From an uncultured Solirubrobacter sp. (GTDB lineage Bacteria; Actinomycetota; Thermoleophilia; Solirubrobacterales; Solirubrobacteraceae), in NCBI GenBank assembly GCA_937871635.1, contig CALMNS010000239.1:1-36664 (forward strand): a stretch of 36,664 nt of DNA, given 5' to 3'. The notes under the pieces are model-generated. The model was not told the DNA's origin and did not search any database. It was given only the letters and a program-made list of their open reading frames with translations. Shown piece by piece: positions 18,320 through 27,710 of this stretch (positions are counted from its first letter, which is position 1; every line of letters starts with the position of its first letter). The translations under genes were made by a program, and so were the position numbers.

Positions 18320-18382
18320 ATCGTCTACGGGATCGTTCCGCAGACGATTGGGAACTCGACGCGCCTCCGGAATCGTCTGCGG
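18320..18382 (+). promoter_or_regulatory. three-arm inverted/direct repeat upstream of EamA gene
   Basis: ATCGTCTACGG (18320-18330), CCGCAGACGATT (18338-18349), AATCGTCTGCGG (18371-18382). Confidence 0.5.
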
Positions 18383-18422
18383 CGCTGGTCGATGAGCTTC
18401 GATTCGGGTCTAGGCTTGCGCG

Positions 18423-19403
18423 GTGAGCAGCCGTGGTTGGACCGTTTTTGCTGCCGCGGGTCTGGTCTGGGGGCTGCCGTACCTGCTCGTCAAGATCGCG
18501 GTCGATGACGGTGTCCCGAACGCGACCATCGCGTTCGTCCGCGTCGGGCTGGCGGCTGCGGTGCTCGTGCCGATCGCCTGGTGGACCGGTGCGCTACACG
18601 GCCTGCGCCACCGGGCCGGCCCGCTCGCCGCCTACGCCGGCCTGGAGATCGTGCTGCCGTTCGCGCTCATCAACTTCGGGCTCGAACGCGTCTCGAGTTC
18701 GCTGGCGGCGATCCTCATCGCGGCCGTCCCGCTCGCGGTCGCCCTGCTGGCTCTGCGCGTCGACCCGGAGGAGCAGGTCGGCGGGGTGCGCCTGCTCGGG
18801 CTGCTCGTCGGCCTCGGTGGCGTCGTCCTGCTGCTCGGCGTCGACGTCGCCGGCGACCCGAAAGAGCTCTTGGGCGCCGCGGCGATCCTCGTGGCCACCC
18901 TCGGCTACGCGGCCGGGCCGCTGGTCGTCAAACATCGACTGCACGACGTGCGCCCGCTCGGCGCCGTGGCGGCCGGCATGCTCATCGCGACGGTTGCCTT
19001 CGCGCCCACGGCGGTACTCACCGCGCCCTCCACGGTGCCCGGTGCGGGTGCGAGCGCCGCGCTCGTCGCCGCCGGGCTGGTGTGCACCGCGATCGGGTTC
19101 CTCCTCTACTTCGTCCTCATCAACGAGGCGGGACCCAGCCGCGCCTCGGTCGTGACTTACGTCAATCCCGTCGTCGCGGTCACGCTCGGCGTCACGTTCC
19201 TCGACGAGTCGCTGACCGCCGCGGCGATCGCCGGCCTGCTGCTCATCCTCGTCGGGTCCTTCGCGGCGACTGGCGGCGGGCGGCGGGCCACGACGATCGC
19301 TGCCGGCACGAGGTCGCAACCCCGTCAAGCCCCGCGAGCACTGGGCCACAGGATCTCACGTGCCGATCTCCGTGGACGGCCGGCGGAGCCATCGACGCGC
19401 TGA
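18423..19403 (+). CDS. EamA/DMT-family transporter
   Basis: ~10 TM segments, two repeats; FAAAGLVWGLPYLLVKIAVDDGVPNATIAFVR, YVNPVVAVTLGVTFLDESLTAAAIAGLLLILVGSF. Confidence 0.88.
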   Translation: MSSRGWTVFAAAGLVWGLPYLLVKIAVDDGVPNATIAFVRVGLAAAVLVPIAWWTGALHGLRHRAGPLAAYAGLEIVLPFALINFGLERVSSSLAAILIAAVPLAVALLALRVDPEEQVGGVRLLGLLVGLGGVVLLLGVDVAGDPKELLGAAAILVATLGYAAGPLVVKHRLHDVRPLGAVAAGMLIATVAFAPTAVLTAPSTVPGAGASAALVAAGLVCTAIGFLLYFVLINEAGPSRASVVTYVNPVVAVTLGVTFLDESLTAAAIAGLLLILVGSFAATGGGRRATTIAAGTRSQPRQAPRALGHRISRADLRGRPAEPSTR

Positions 19404-20142
19404 TCTTGGGCAGCGGAGGCTGGATCCCGACCGACTCCCGGGAGACGCCGTGCGTCCTGCTGCGCAGCGACGATCGCTGCTGCTCGACGCCGGGACCGGG
19501 GTTCGCCGCCTCGTCACGCGCCCGGCGCTGCTGTCGGGCGTCGCGCGACTTGACGTCATCCTGACGCACTTCCAACTCGATCACGTCTGCGGCTTGAGCT
19601 ACCTGCCGGCGCTGGGGCTCGGCACTCGCGTGTGGGCACCGGGGCGGTGGCTGTACGGGGCCGCGAGTACCGACCTCCTCGGCCCGCTCTTGCGGGCGCC
19701 GCTTTCGTCGGCTGCGCCTTCTGCGATCGGCTCCATCCACGAGCTCACAGAAGGCGCCCAAGCCGTCGGTGGCTTCGCGGTCAGGGCGCGCGCCCAACAC
19801 CGGCAGTCGGCGCTCACCGCAGGGCTGAGGATCGACCACGAGATCGTCCTCATCACCGACACCGCCTACGACCCCGGCAGCATCGAGCTCGCGCACGGAG
19901 TCCGGCATCTCTTGCACGAAGCGTGGTCGTCGTCCGCGGCCCCCGAATCGGCAGAGCGCGACGCCACGGGCCACAACGCCGGAAGCGTCGCGGCCCAAGC
20001 CAGCGTCGGCGAGCTCACGCTGATCCACCTCAATCCGCTGCTGAGCGACCACCACCCGGTGCTCGACGTCGCGCGAGCCGTTACACCGACCGCCCAACTC
20101 GGCGAGGAGGAGCAGCAAGTCCTGGGTGTATGCACCAGGTAA
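19400..20142 (+). pseudogene. MBL-fold metallohydrolase, one frameshift near 19475
   Basis: LILGSGGWIPTDSRETPCVLLRSDDR in one frame continues as SLLLDAGTGVRRL...DVILTHFQLDHVCGLSYLPAL in another. Confidence 0.65.
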
Positions 20143-20411
20143 CCCGCGCCTCGAAATCCCCACACCGCCTACATGACGCGAGCCATAGCGTTGACATCAG
20201 CCGGGAATCCCCACCGACAACGGGTGTCGTTCCACTGCCCGCGCGGGTCGCTCAACATGCTTAGACCGACGGTCGACCGACCAGCCGCGCTGGCGGGACA
20301 CCGCGGGCGTCTCGCAGGCGATCGCTGAGCGGAACAGGCGGGGATCTAGAGACACGTTCGTTTCGCCCGGATCGCGAAGCCCATGGTTGCGCCCGTAGGT
20401 ACCGTGACGAC

Positions 20412-21038
20412 GTGGTCTCGCTGACTCAGCTCGCCGTCTTCCTGCCCGCCGCCGCGCTCGTCGCGATCTCTCCTGGAGCGAACAACTTCCTAGCCATGCA
20501 ACACGGGATGCGCTTCGGGGTGACCGAGGCGGTGCTCGCGCTCGCGGGTCGCCTGGCCGCCTTCGCGGTGATGCTGGCGCTCGCCGTCGCCGGTCTCGCG
20601 GTGGTGCTCACCCGCTCGCAGACGGTGTTCGAGATCGTCAAGTGGAGCGGGGTGGTCTACCTCGCCTACCTCGGGATCCGCAGCCTCGCCTCTCGACCCG
20701 GTGGCGACGGCCCGACGGCGAGCTCAGCGTCGTCGCTCGGACGAATGGCGCTGGCGCGACGGGAGTTCCTCACCGTGGCGGCCAACCCGAAGGCGCTGCT
20801 GCTGTTCACCGCGTTCCTACCGCAGTTCATCGACCCCGCGCGACCCGTCGCCGGGCAGCTGGTAGTGCTCGGGCCGCTGTACATCGCGCTCGAGCTGCTG
20901 GCGGCTACGGGATGGGCGTTGCTCGGTCACCGCATCAAGCTGGCCGAGCTCGGTGCTCGCGCCCGTCGCCGTCTCGACCAGGCGGTCGGCGGCGTCTTCC
21001 TCGGGTTGGCCGCCTTGTTGGCGACCACAAAGCGGTAG
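20412..21038 (+). CDS. LysE-family translocator
   Basis: FLPAAALVAISPGANNFLAMQHGMRFG, NPKALLLFTAFLPQFID. Confidence 0.9.
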   Translation: MVSLTQLAVFLPAAALVAISPGANNFLAMQHGMRFGVTEAVLALAGRLAAFAVMLALAVAGLAVVLTRSQTVFEIVKWSGVVYLAYLGIRSLASRPGGDGPTASSASSLGRMALARREFLTVAANPKALLLFTAFLPQFIDPARPVAGQLVVLGPLYIALELLAATGWALLGHRIKLAELGARARRRLDQAVGGVFLGLAALLATTKR

Positions 21039-21452
21039 GGCGAACGGCCGGGAGCACACGCCGGCGGCGAACACGAAGATCAGGGATAAGCCGACAAGGT
21101 CGATGGGGGTGAGGCACGCTCCGGTGGCGAGCACGCGGCCTCCGAGCTCAGTCATCGCGAAAGAGCTCGATCGCGTCCAGGTCGAACGACCAAGGCAGGT
21201 GATTGCGACATCCCCGCCGCCGCGCGGGGTCAACGCCGCCAACGGCCTTCCGAAAGCGGATCCCTGCGGGACACGGCCTGGCATGCCGCTGATCCTTCGT
21301 CTTGTGGGGCGGCGTGAGGTGGTCTTGCCGTTCGTCGAAGCCACGGGGCACCGTCGGACCTACCATCCGCTCATGCCCGAGTACGCGGTGTCTGGCACTC
21401 TGGCGGGTCCAGTGACAAGTGACGTCCAGCTCCGACGGACGGGCTCGGCGCG

Positions 21453-21797
21453 ATGAGCGATGCGCCGACCGTGCGCAGGCTCGCGCTCGCGCTTCCCGAG
21501 GTCGTCGAGCAGGACCACCACGGCCGGCCATCGTTCCGGGTGGGTGGCAAGATCTTCGCCACGCTCTGGGACGCAGACCACGTCAACGTGATTCTCGACG
21601 AGGCTGGGATACGAACCACCGTGGATCGGGATCCTCGGGTCTGCGAGGAGGTGTGGTGGGGCCGGCGGCTGGCCGCTGTGCGGCTCGACCTCCGCAGCGC
21701 TGATGCCGGTGTACTTGCCGAGCTCTTGGAAGACGCCTGGGAGGGCAAGGCTCCCAAGCGCCTGCTGGCCAAGGGCGCCGCGGCATCAGACGGCTGA
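21453..21797 (+). CDS. MmcQ/YjbR-family protein
   Basis: LALALPEVVEQDHHGRPSFRVGGKIFATLWDADHVNVIL, LEDAWEGKAPKRLLAK. Confidence 0.85.
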   Translation: MSDAPTVRRLALALPEVVEQDHHGRPSFRVGGKIFATLWDADHVNVILDEAGIRTTVDRDPRVCEEVWWGRRLAAVRLDLRSADAGVLAELLEDAWEGKAPKRLLAKGAAASDG

Positions 21798-21802
21798 CGC
21801 TT

Positions 21803-22519
21803 GTGCGCGAGGAGGCTCACAAGCCGCCTGAGCTGTTCGAAGTCCTGCGCTCGTTCGGTTTGGGTGACGACGATCTCAGGGCGTGGCTGCACAGCGCGCT
21901 GCCGGCTGAGGCGTTCGATGAGTGGCTCACCGACCGCGTGGCGCGACGGCCGACCGGTGCTCGCGCACGCGAGGCCTATGGGGCCGGCGATGTCCACGAC
22001 TTCGCACGCCGGGCCATCCTCGATGCGCTGGCACTTGGCCCGGGGGATCGTCTGCTTGAGATCGGATGCGGCGGAGGTCTGCTGCTGCGCGAAGCCCTGG
22101 ACAGAGCAGCGCAAGCGACCGGCCTCGATCACAGCGAGGAGATGACCCGCCTCGCACGGGAGCGCGCGCCTGGCGCCGAGGTCGTGCTCGCAAGTGCAGA
22201 ACAGCTCCCGTTCGGGGACCGCGCGTTCACGGCGGTGGCCATGTCGGTCGTATTCTTCTTGTTGCCCGACCCGGTCACGGTCCTGAGCGAGTGCCGGCGG
22301 GTGCTGGCGAACGACGGTCGCCTCGCCGTCTACACCACGGGACCCGAATTGCGCGGAACGCCCGCGGCACCGGAGCCGATCGCCAGCCGCGGACACTTCT
22401 ACGACGACCACGCGCTGTCTGAGCTCGCACACAAATCCGGGTTCGTCGAAGTCGACGTCGTCAACGACTCCGGCGGCCAGCTGCTGACGGCTCGCAGAGC
22501 AGGCCAGCTCACGGCATGA
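21803..22519 (+). CDS. class I SAM-dependent methyltransferase
   Basis: DRLLEIGCGGGLLLREAL, GLDHSEEMTRLARERAP, VVLASAEQLPFGDRAF. Confidence 0.9.
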   Translation: MREEAHKPPELFEVLRSFGLGDDDLRAWLHSALPAEAFDEWLTDRVARRPTGARAREAYGAGDVHDFARRAILDALALGPGDRLLEIGCGGGLLLREALDRAAQATGLDHSEEMTRLARERAPGAEVVLASAEQLPFGDRAFTAVAMSVVFFLLPDPVTVLSECRRVLANDGRLAVYTTGPELRGTPAAPEPIASRGHFYDDHALSELAHKSGFVEVDVVNDSGGQLLTARRAGQLTA

Positions 22520-22570
22520 TCGCATCGCTTGTGATCGCGATCGGTCGGGACCTACGCGCGTAAGGGGCAC

Positions 22571-22600
22571 GTCCGGTAGCGGATCGGCTTGCGGGACGAC
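22571..22600. repeat. imperfect palindrome family member 1
   Basis: GTCCGGTAGCGGATCGGCTTGCGGGACGAC. Confidence 0.6.
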
Positions 22601-22707
22601 CGCCGCCTTGCATGGCAGGCAGCAGCGAAGCTCGTGTTCCGCCGAATTGTTCCTGCCAGTCGATTGCGAGAGGCGTCCGAGGGGCGAGTTCGATCGACGC
22701 ACGAGGC

Positions 22708-23247
22708 TCATTCGTCGTCGGGCAGATTGAGCTTGAGAGCCGCAATGGCGGTGCGGGCGTGCTCCGGCTTTGCGCCTTCGGCGATCGCTGCCAGAGCCGC
22801 ACGCCAGCTCGCTGCGAGCATCCGCCCGAGAAGCGGTGTCGCCGGGACGACGCTTTGGCTGAGCATCTCGGCCAGCCGATCGTGTTCCGTGCCCGCCGGC
22901 GGGTTCCCCAGGATCCGGAGGAAGCCCTCGCGCACGGCGAAATCCAGTCCGACCAGCAACGCGGCTGTCGCGGCTGCCGAGCGATCCGACTCCGGCCCCG
23001 CGGCCGCGATCGCACCCTCCATCCGATCTAGCAGGCGCCGTTCGACGTCCTCGCGCGCGAAGGCGTACAGCCCGAGCTTGCTCCCGAAGTGGTGGTAGAG
23101 CGCACCTGTGGTGACCTTCGCCGCCGTCGCCAGCTCAGCGACCGTGACCTCATCGAACGGACGCGCCCCGAACTCGTTGACCGCAGCAAGCGCCAGCCTG
23201 CCCTTCGGGGAGGTCGAGACCGGAACCCATTCTCGCATCCGAGGCAT
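22708..23247 (-). CDS. TetR-family transcriptional regulator
   Basis: GRLALAAVNEFGARPFDEVTVAELATAAKVTTGALYHHFGSKLGLYAF HTH signature. Confidence 0.9.
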   Translation of the reverse strand: MPRMREWVPVSTSPKGRLALAAVNEFGARPFDEVTVAELATAAKVTTGALYHHFGSKLGLYAFAREDVERRLLDRMEGAIAAAGPESDRSAAATAALLVGLDFAVREGFLRILGNPPAGTEHDRLAEMLSQSVVPATPLLGRMLAASWRAALAAIAEGAKPEHARTAIAALKLNLPDDE

Positions 23248-23296
23248 AATATCGTTACGCTGTGAGCCAACGGCGCTACGACACGAGAGGTTTGCC

Positions 23297-23635
23297 ATGA
23301 AGCTCGAGTTCCTGTTCACCCCCACCGCCGACCTGAAGGCCTCGCTCGCCCTCTACCGCGATGGCCTCGGCTTCGCCGAGGTGTGGCGCGAAGGCGACGC
23401 GACCGTCGCACTGGCCCTGCCGGGCACGGAAGTCCAACTCATGCTCGACGCCAACGACCCCGACGCCCCGGTCGGACCGCTGTTCGTCGTCGACAGCGTC
23501 GAGGCGTTCCATGCCGCCCGCGCGGAGACGCTCGTCGTGGTCGATGAGCCCTCGGAGATCCCCGGCGGCTTCCTGGCCACCTACCAGGACCCGGGCGGGG
23601 CGACCCTTTACGTCATGGACCAGTCGACCGACTAG
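23297..23635 (+). CDS. VOC-family (glyoxalase/bleomycin-resistance fold) protein
   Basis: KASLALYRDGLGFAEVWREGDATVALALPGTEVQLML, GGFLATYQDPGGATLYVMD. Confidence 0.88.
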   Translation: MKLEFLFTPTADLKASLALYRDGLGFAEVWREGDATVALALPGTEVQLMLDANDPDAPVGPLFVVDSVEAFHAARAETLVVVDEPSEIPGGFLATYQDPGGATLYVMDQSTD

Positions 23636-23741
23636 ACCGCTCCTTGAAGGGGCGACAAGGTCTTTCGCTGCGGCGACGACCGCTGCCGCTCGAGGCGATG
23701 TGCTGACTCTCATTGACGGGCTGGCATGCGAGCATGGCGTC

Positions 23742-24152
23742 ATGCGGGACGCCATCGACCAGTATCGGTCCGCCTCCATGGCTGGCGACGTTGAGGGCGT
23801 CATGTCGCTTCTGGCTCCGGACGCCGAGCTTGTCTCTCCGGTCTCGGGGCGGATGGTGTTCCGCGGCCAGCGTGATCTTCGGCTGCTCTTCGAAGCCGTC
23901 TACGGTTCGCTCAAGGACCTGGTCTGGTACGAGCAGGTCAGCGACGGTCGCCTGGCACTGCTCCGAGGTGCGGCGAAGGTCGGGCCGGTCACCCTTGGCG
24001 ATGCGATGGTGTTTGAATTGGCCGAGGACGGGCTCATCCGCCGGATCCGGCCGCACTTCAGGCCGTGGCTTGCCCTCAGCGCGTTTGCGGTCGTGGTCGG
24101 ACCGAAACTCGCCCGGCACCCGTCCGTGCTGGCGCGCGCGCTGCGCGGGTAA
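23742..24152 (+). CDS. SnoaL/NTF2-like protein
   Basis: DAIDQYRSASMAGDVEGVMSLLAPDAELVSPVSGRMVFRGQRDLRLLFEAVY. Confidence 0.7.
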   Translation: MRDAIDQYRSASMAGDVEGVMSLLAPDAELVSPVSGRMVFRGQRDLRLLFEAVYGSLKDLVWYEQVSDGRLALLRGAAKVGPVTLGDAMVFELAEDGLIRRIRPHFRPWLALSAFAVVVGPKLARHPSVLARALRG

Positions 24153-24235
24153 CGGTCCTGCTCCTATAACGCGCCGGCGAGCCCTTCGCGGGGTCCCGTC
24201 CGACGGCTCGTAGGGCGATCGGCTATGCGGGCGGT

Positions 24236-25009
24236 TCAGCGTTGGGTAGTCCGCCGCCGTGCGAGGTGGAGGTCGGTGCGGTAGGGAATCGCGATGCTTT
24301 CGTGGCCCCGGACGAGCACGTCGATGTCGTCGAGCGCGGCTTGCCGTTGGTCGAACCCAAGGTTGGCCATCCAGCTCCAGGATGCGATCTGGGCAAGAAA
24401 GTCATTCCGGCCGAGCGTCTGTTCGTGGAGAGCCTCGACGTGTTGGAGAGGCTCAAACAGGCCGGTCCTGGCAAACGCGGTCTGCCAGCTGCCCTCACCC
24501 GCCGGGTAGGCGCCCGCTGCCCTCTTATGGGGCGCGAGTCTGCGTCGGAGCGCATCGAGCCACGGGTGGCTCTCGACCGTCCACGTCGGCGTGTTCCACA
24601 GCAAGGCGATGCCTCCGCTGCGCTTGAGGACGCGCGCGATCTCCTGGGTCGCCGTCGTCGTCTCAAACCAGTGAAATGCTTCGCCGACAACGACCGCGTC
24701 CACCTCTCGATCAGCCAGCGGGATGTCCTCGGCGGTGCCGTCCAACACGGTCACGTCCGGGAGGGACGCCCTCATCCTGCTGCGCATCGCGCTCATCGGT
24801 TCAACGGCAACGACGCACCCCACGCGGCCGCGCAGTAACCGCGAGAGCTGCCCCGTTCCGGCCGCAAGGTCAAGCACGCTGCTGTCGGCGGTCAGGTCGA
24901 GGCCGTCGACGAGCCTTGCGATCGCCGCGTCGGAGTAACTCGGCCGACCCCGCTCGTAGGCATGGGCAACCGAGGAGAAGCCAGACACTGCGCGCGGATC
25001 GATGCCCAT
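24236..25009 (-). CDS. class I SAM-dependent methyltransferase
   Basis: SSVLDLAAGTGQLSRLL, VVAVEPMSAMRSRMR, AVVVGEAFHWFETTTATQEIARVLK. Confidence 0.88.
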   Translation of the reverse strand: MGIDPRAVSGFSSVAHAYERGRPSYSDAAIARLVDGLDLTADSSVLDLAAGTGQLSRLLRGRVGCVVAVEPMSAMRSRMRASLPDVTVLDGTAEDIPLADREVDAVVVGEAFHWFETTTATQEIARVLKRSGGIALLWNTPTWTVESHPWLDALRRRLAPHKRAAGAYPAGEGSWQTAFARTGLFEPLQHVEALHEQTLGRNDFLAQIASWSWMANLGFDQRQAALDDIDVLVRGHESIAIPYRTDLHLARRRTTQR

Positions 25010-25269
25010 TTGGAGACCGTAACCCGAGAGCGGAGCGGCGCCAGACCAATATCCCGGCAGACGATCGCTCACTGGGAACGCCACGGCAGCGGTGCGTCCT
25101 TGCACACGGCCGGGCAGCGCGGCTAGGCGGTAGGGTTTGCGGTGCGCCGCGAGGGTGCGTCCGGTCCGCGGGCAGGGCAGTGCCCACCTCGTTACCACTC
25201 GCGCAGAGAGCCTCATCACGTCAACTCTTCGCCCGAAACCGCGGACACCGGGCGCCTCGGAGGGACGCG

Positions 25270-26655
25270 ATGAACTTGGAGCAGCTGCGCAAGCAGGCGA
25301 AGGAGCTAGTGAGGGCAGCACGCGCGGGCGACGAGCGCGCGGTCGTCCGCCTCGGCGGACGCGAGCCGATCCTCGCGCGAGCTCAGCTTGTGATCGCGCG
25401 CAAGCAGGGCTACCCGAGCTGGGCGGCGCTCGTCGCCTCGGTGGAGGCCGACGTCGACTCGTTCGTCCACGCCGCCGTTGGTCAGCGTCGCGCGCGGGCC
25501 GAAATGTTGCTGGCCGCGCGTCCGGAGATCGCCCGCGACCCGTGGGCCGCTCTGACGCTCGGAGGCGACCGCTGGGTGGGCGACGTCAACGCCCCAGGCG
25601 GCCCACTCGGGTGGGCACCGCTGATTTACGCCTGCCACTCGTGCTTCGCAACGACCGAGATCGGGCGCGACCTACTCGGCCGCGGCGCCGATCCCAATGC
25701 GTTCTTCGCAAACGAGTGCGGGAACATGCCGGCGCTCTACGGCGCGGCCGGCGTACGGCACGACCCTGAGCTGACCCGCGCACTGCTGGAGGCGGGGGCA
25801 CGCCCGGACGACAACGAGTCGCTGTACCACGCCGCCTACGCCCACTCGCCCGACTGCGTGCGGCTGCTGCTCGAGTTCGGCGCGACGGTCGACGGCACCA
25901 ACGCGCTGGCAGCAGCGATCGACGCGGATCACGTGGAGCACGTGCGGCTGATGCTCGAGGCGGGCGGCGACCCCAACTACGCCGGGCTGGTCGCCCACGC
26001 CGTGCGACGCGGCTGCGGGCAGGCGATGGTTAGCCTGCTCGCCGAGCACGGCGCCGACATCGACCGTGCGGGCGGCGAGACGTGGCGCGACGATGTGCCG
26101 CTGCGCACGCCCTACCAGCATGCCGTGCTGCGCGGCCGCGACGACCTGGCCCAGACGCTCGCCGTGCTCGGCGCCTCCACGGAGGTCAGCGACGCCGAGC
26201 ACGCTGTCGCCGCCCTCGCTCGCGGGGAGCGGCCGGACGTGGCGCTCCCCGATCGACTGGATGTCGACGCCCAAGAAGTCGTGATCCTGGCCGCGTTGCA
26301 AGGCCACCTCGACACCGTGGTCGACGCCGTCGGTCCCGATTTCCGCGGGGTGGTCGGCGGCTCGCCGGTGCTGCCGCTCATCGGCCACGCGGCCTGGGTC
26401 GGCAGCCCGACCGCCGTGCGCCGGCTCCTCGAGCTCGGGGCTGACCCACTAGCGCGCGGCGACGCGGAGTACGACACTCCCTTGGCCGTCGCAGCGTTAG
26501 GCTCGCAGCACCACGAACTACCGGACCGCGACTACGTCGCCGTTGCCGACCTGCTCATTGCGGCCGGCGATGCGATCGAGCCCCGCTTCCTCGACGTGGC
26601 CGACGGCCCATTGGCCGCATGGCTCGAGGAACGCGTCGACGTCCACCCGGCCTAG
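25270..26655 (+). CDS. ankyrin-repeat protein
   Basis: repeated Ank motifs (GAGVRHDPELTRALLEAGARPDDNESLYHAAYAHSPDCVRLLLEFGATVDGTNALAAAIDADHVEHVRLMLEAGGDPN); N-terminal MNLEQLRKQAKELVRAARAGDERA. Confidence 0.88.
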   Translation: MNLEQLRKQAKELVRAARAGDERAVVRLGGREPILARAQLVIARKQGYPSWAALVASVEADVDSFVHAAVGQRRARAEMLLAARPEIARDPWAALTLGGDRWVGDVNAPGGPLGWAPLIYACHSCFATTEIGRDLLGRGADPNAFFANECGNMPALYGAAGVRHDPELTRALLEAGARPDDNESLYHAAYAHSPDCVRLLLEFGATVDGTNALAAAIDADHVEHVRLMLEAGGDPNYAGLVAHAVRRGCGQAMVSLLAEHGADIDRAGGETWRDDVPLRTPYQHAVLRGRDDLAQTLAVLGASTEVSDAEHAVAALARGERPDVALPDRLDVDAQEVVILAALQGHLDTVVDAVGPDFRGVVGGSPVLPLIGHAAWVGSPTAVRRLLELGADPLARGDAEYDTPLAVAALGSQHHELPDRDYVAVADLLIAAGDAIEPRFLDVADGPLAAWLEERVDVHPA

Positions 26656-26683
26656 CGACTCGGAAGCTACAGCCGCAACACAT

Positions 26684-26722
26684 GTGGGACCGTCCCACAG
26701 GCGGATCGGCTTACGGGATGAC
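26684..26722. repeat. imperfect palindrome family member 2, with adjoining perfect GTGGGAC-C-GTCCCAC inverted repeat
   Basis: GTGGGACCGTCCCAC then GTCCCACAGGCGGATCGGCTTACGGGATGAC from 26692. Confidence 0.6.
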
Positions 26723-26864
26723 TTCGTCGACCTAAGGCTTCGTTGGAGGACGAGAGCCAGCGAGTCAGTCGGGGGTCCTCGAGGCCGTTGCCGCGGAGGC
26801 CTCCGCCGTCTGGTCGGCGGCCGGCATCGCGAGTCTGTCCGGCGGATCCGGTTGCTTGTGGCCG

Positions 26865-27416
26865 ATGCTCGCCGACCTCCCCGCCTTCGCCGCCTGGCGG
26901 TTCGTCGACGCGGTTGACGGCTTCGAGGTCGTTTACACGCAGCCCGGCCGTTTGCGCGGGCATACGTGTGCGGTCGAGGACGGGCAGGCGTATGCCGTCC
27001 GCTACGAGATCACGCTTGACGATCGCTGGCGGACTCGCGAGGCGCGAGTGGTCTCCGACACTATCGCCGGGCCGCGCGAGACCGTTCTCATGTCAGACGG
27101 TGAGGGCCATTGGACGGTCGACGGCAAAGCCGCCCCTCAGCTCGACGGACTGATCGACGTCGACATCGAGGCGTCTGCCTGCACCAACACGCTGCCGGTC
27201 CACCGCCTGCCGCTTGTATCCAGGGAGGTGGCAATGGCGCCCGCCGCCTACGTCCGGGCGCTCGATCTCTCCGTCACCCGGCTCGATCAGACCTACCGGC
27301 GCCTCGACGACCGCCGCTACGACTACACCTCGGAGGCCGACTTCCGAGCCGTACTCGAGTACGACGCGGCCGGGCTGATCGTGGACTACCCCGGCATCGC
27401 CGCACGTTTCGCCTGA
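26865..27416 (+). CDS. putative glycolipid-binding domain protein
   Basis: AAWRFVDAVDGFEVVYTQPGRLRGHTCAVEDGQAYAVRYEITLDDRWRTREARV, DGKAAPQLDGLIDVDIEASACTNTLPVHRLPL. Confidence 0.75.
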   Translation: MLADLPAFAAWRFVDAVDGFEVVYTQPGRLRGHTCAVEDGQAYAVRYEITLDDRWRTREARVVSDTIAGPRETVLMSDGEGHWTVDGKAAPQLDGLIDVDIEASACTNTLPVHRLPLVSREVAMAPAAYVRALDLSVTRLDQTYRRLDDRRYDYTSEADFRAVLEYDAAGLIVDYPGIAARFA

Positions 27417-27710
27417 GCGCGCGGCGTCAAGCCGCCGCGGCATCAGCAGCTCCCCGGACCTCACGGCCAGAGCGCTCGGCGAGCTTCTCCGGTTGCAGTG
27501 GCGCTACACGCTCCGCGCATCCGATCACGTCCGGTGTTCACAAGGCGGAAGCTGCCCCGTAGCGCAAGCGGATCCGGCAGCGAGACAGCGGTGCCCTGCT
27601 CACGCGCGTTGGGACGGTGGCGTTGGCGCGACTGCTCCGCGCCGTGCCCGGGGAACCCCTCAGCCCGACGTCGCGGCGCACCGACCCGACCCGCAGCTAC
27701 GGTCGCCGGC

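Noticed and set aside
24676-25269. N-terminal extension of the ankyrin ORF
   Set aside because: Overlaps the opposite-strand methyltransferase and reads as low-complexity; ATG at 25270 gives a clean start (MNLEQLRKQAKEL).
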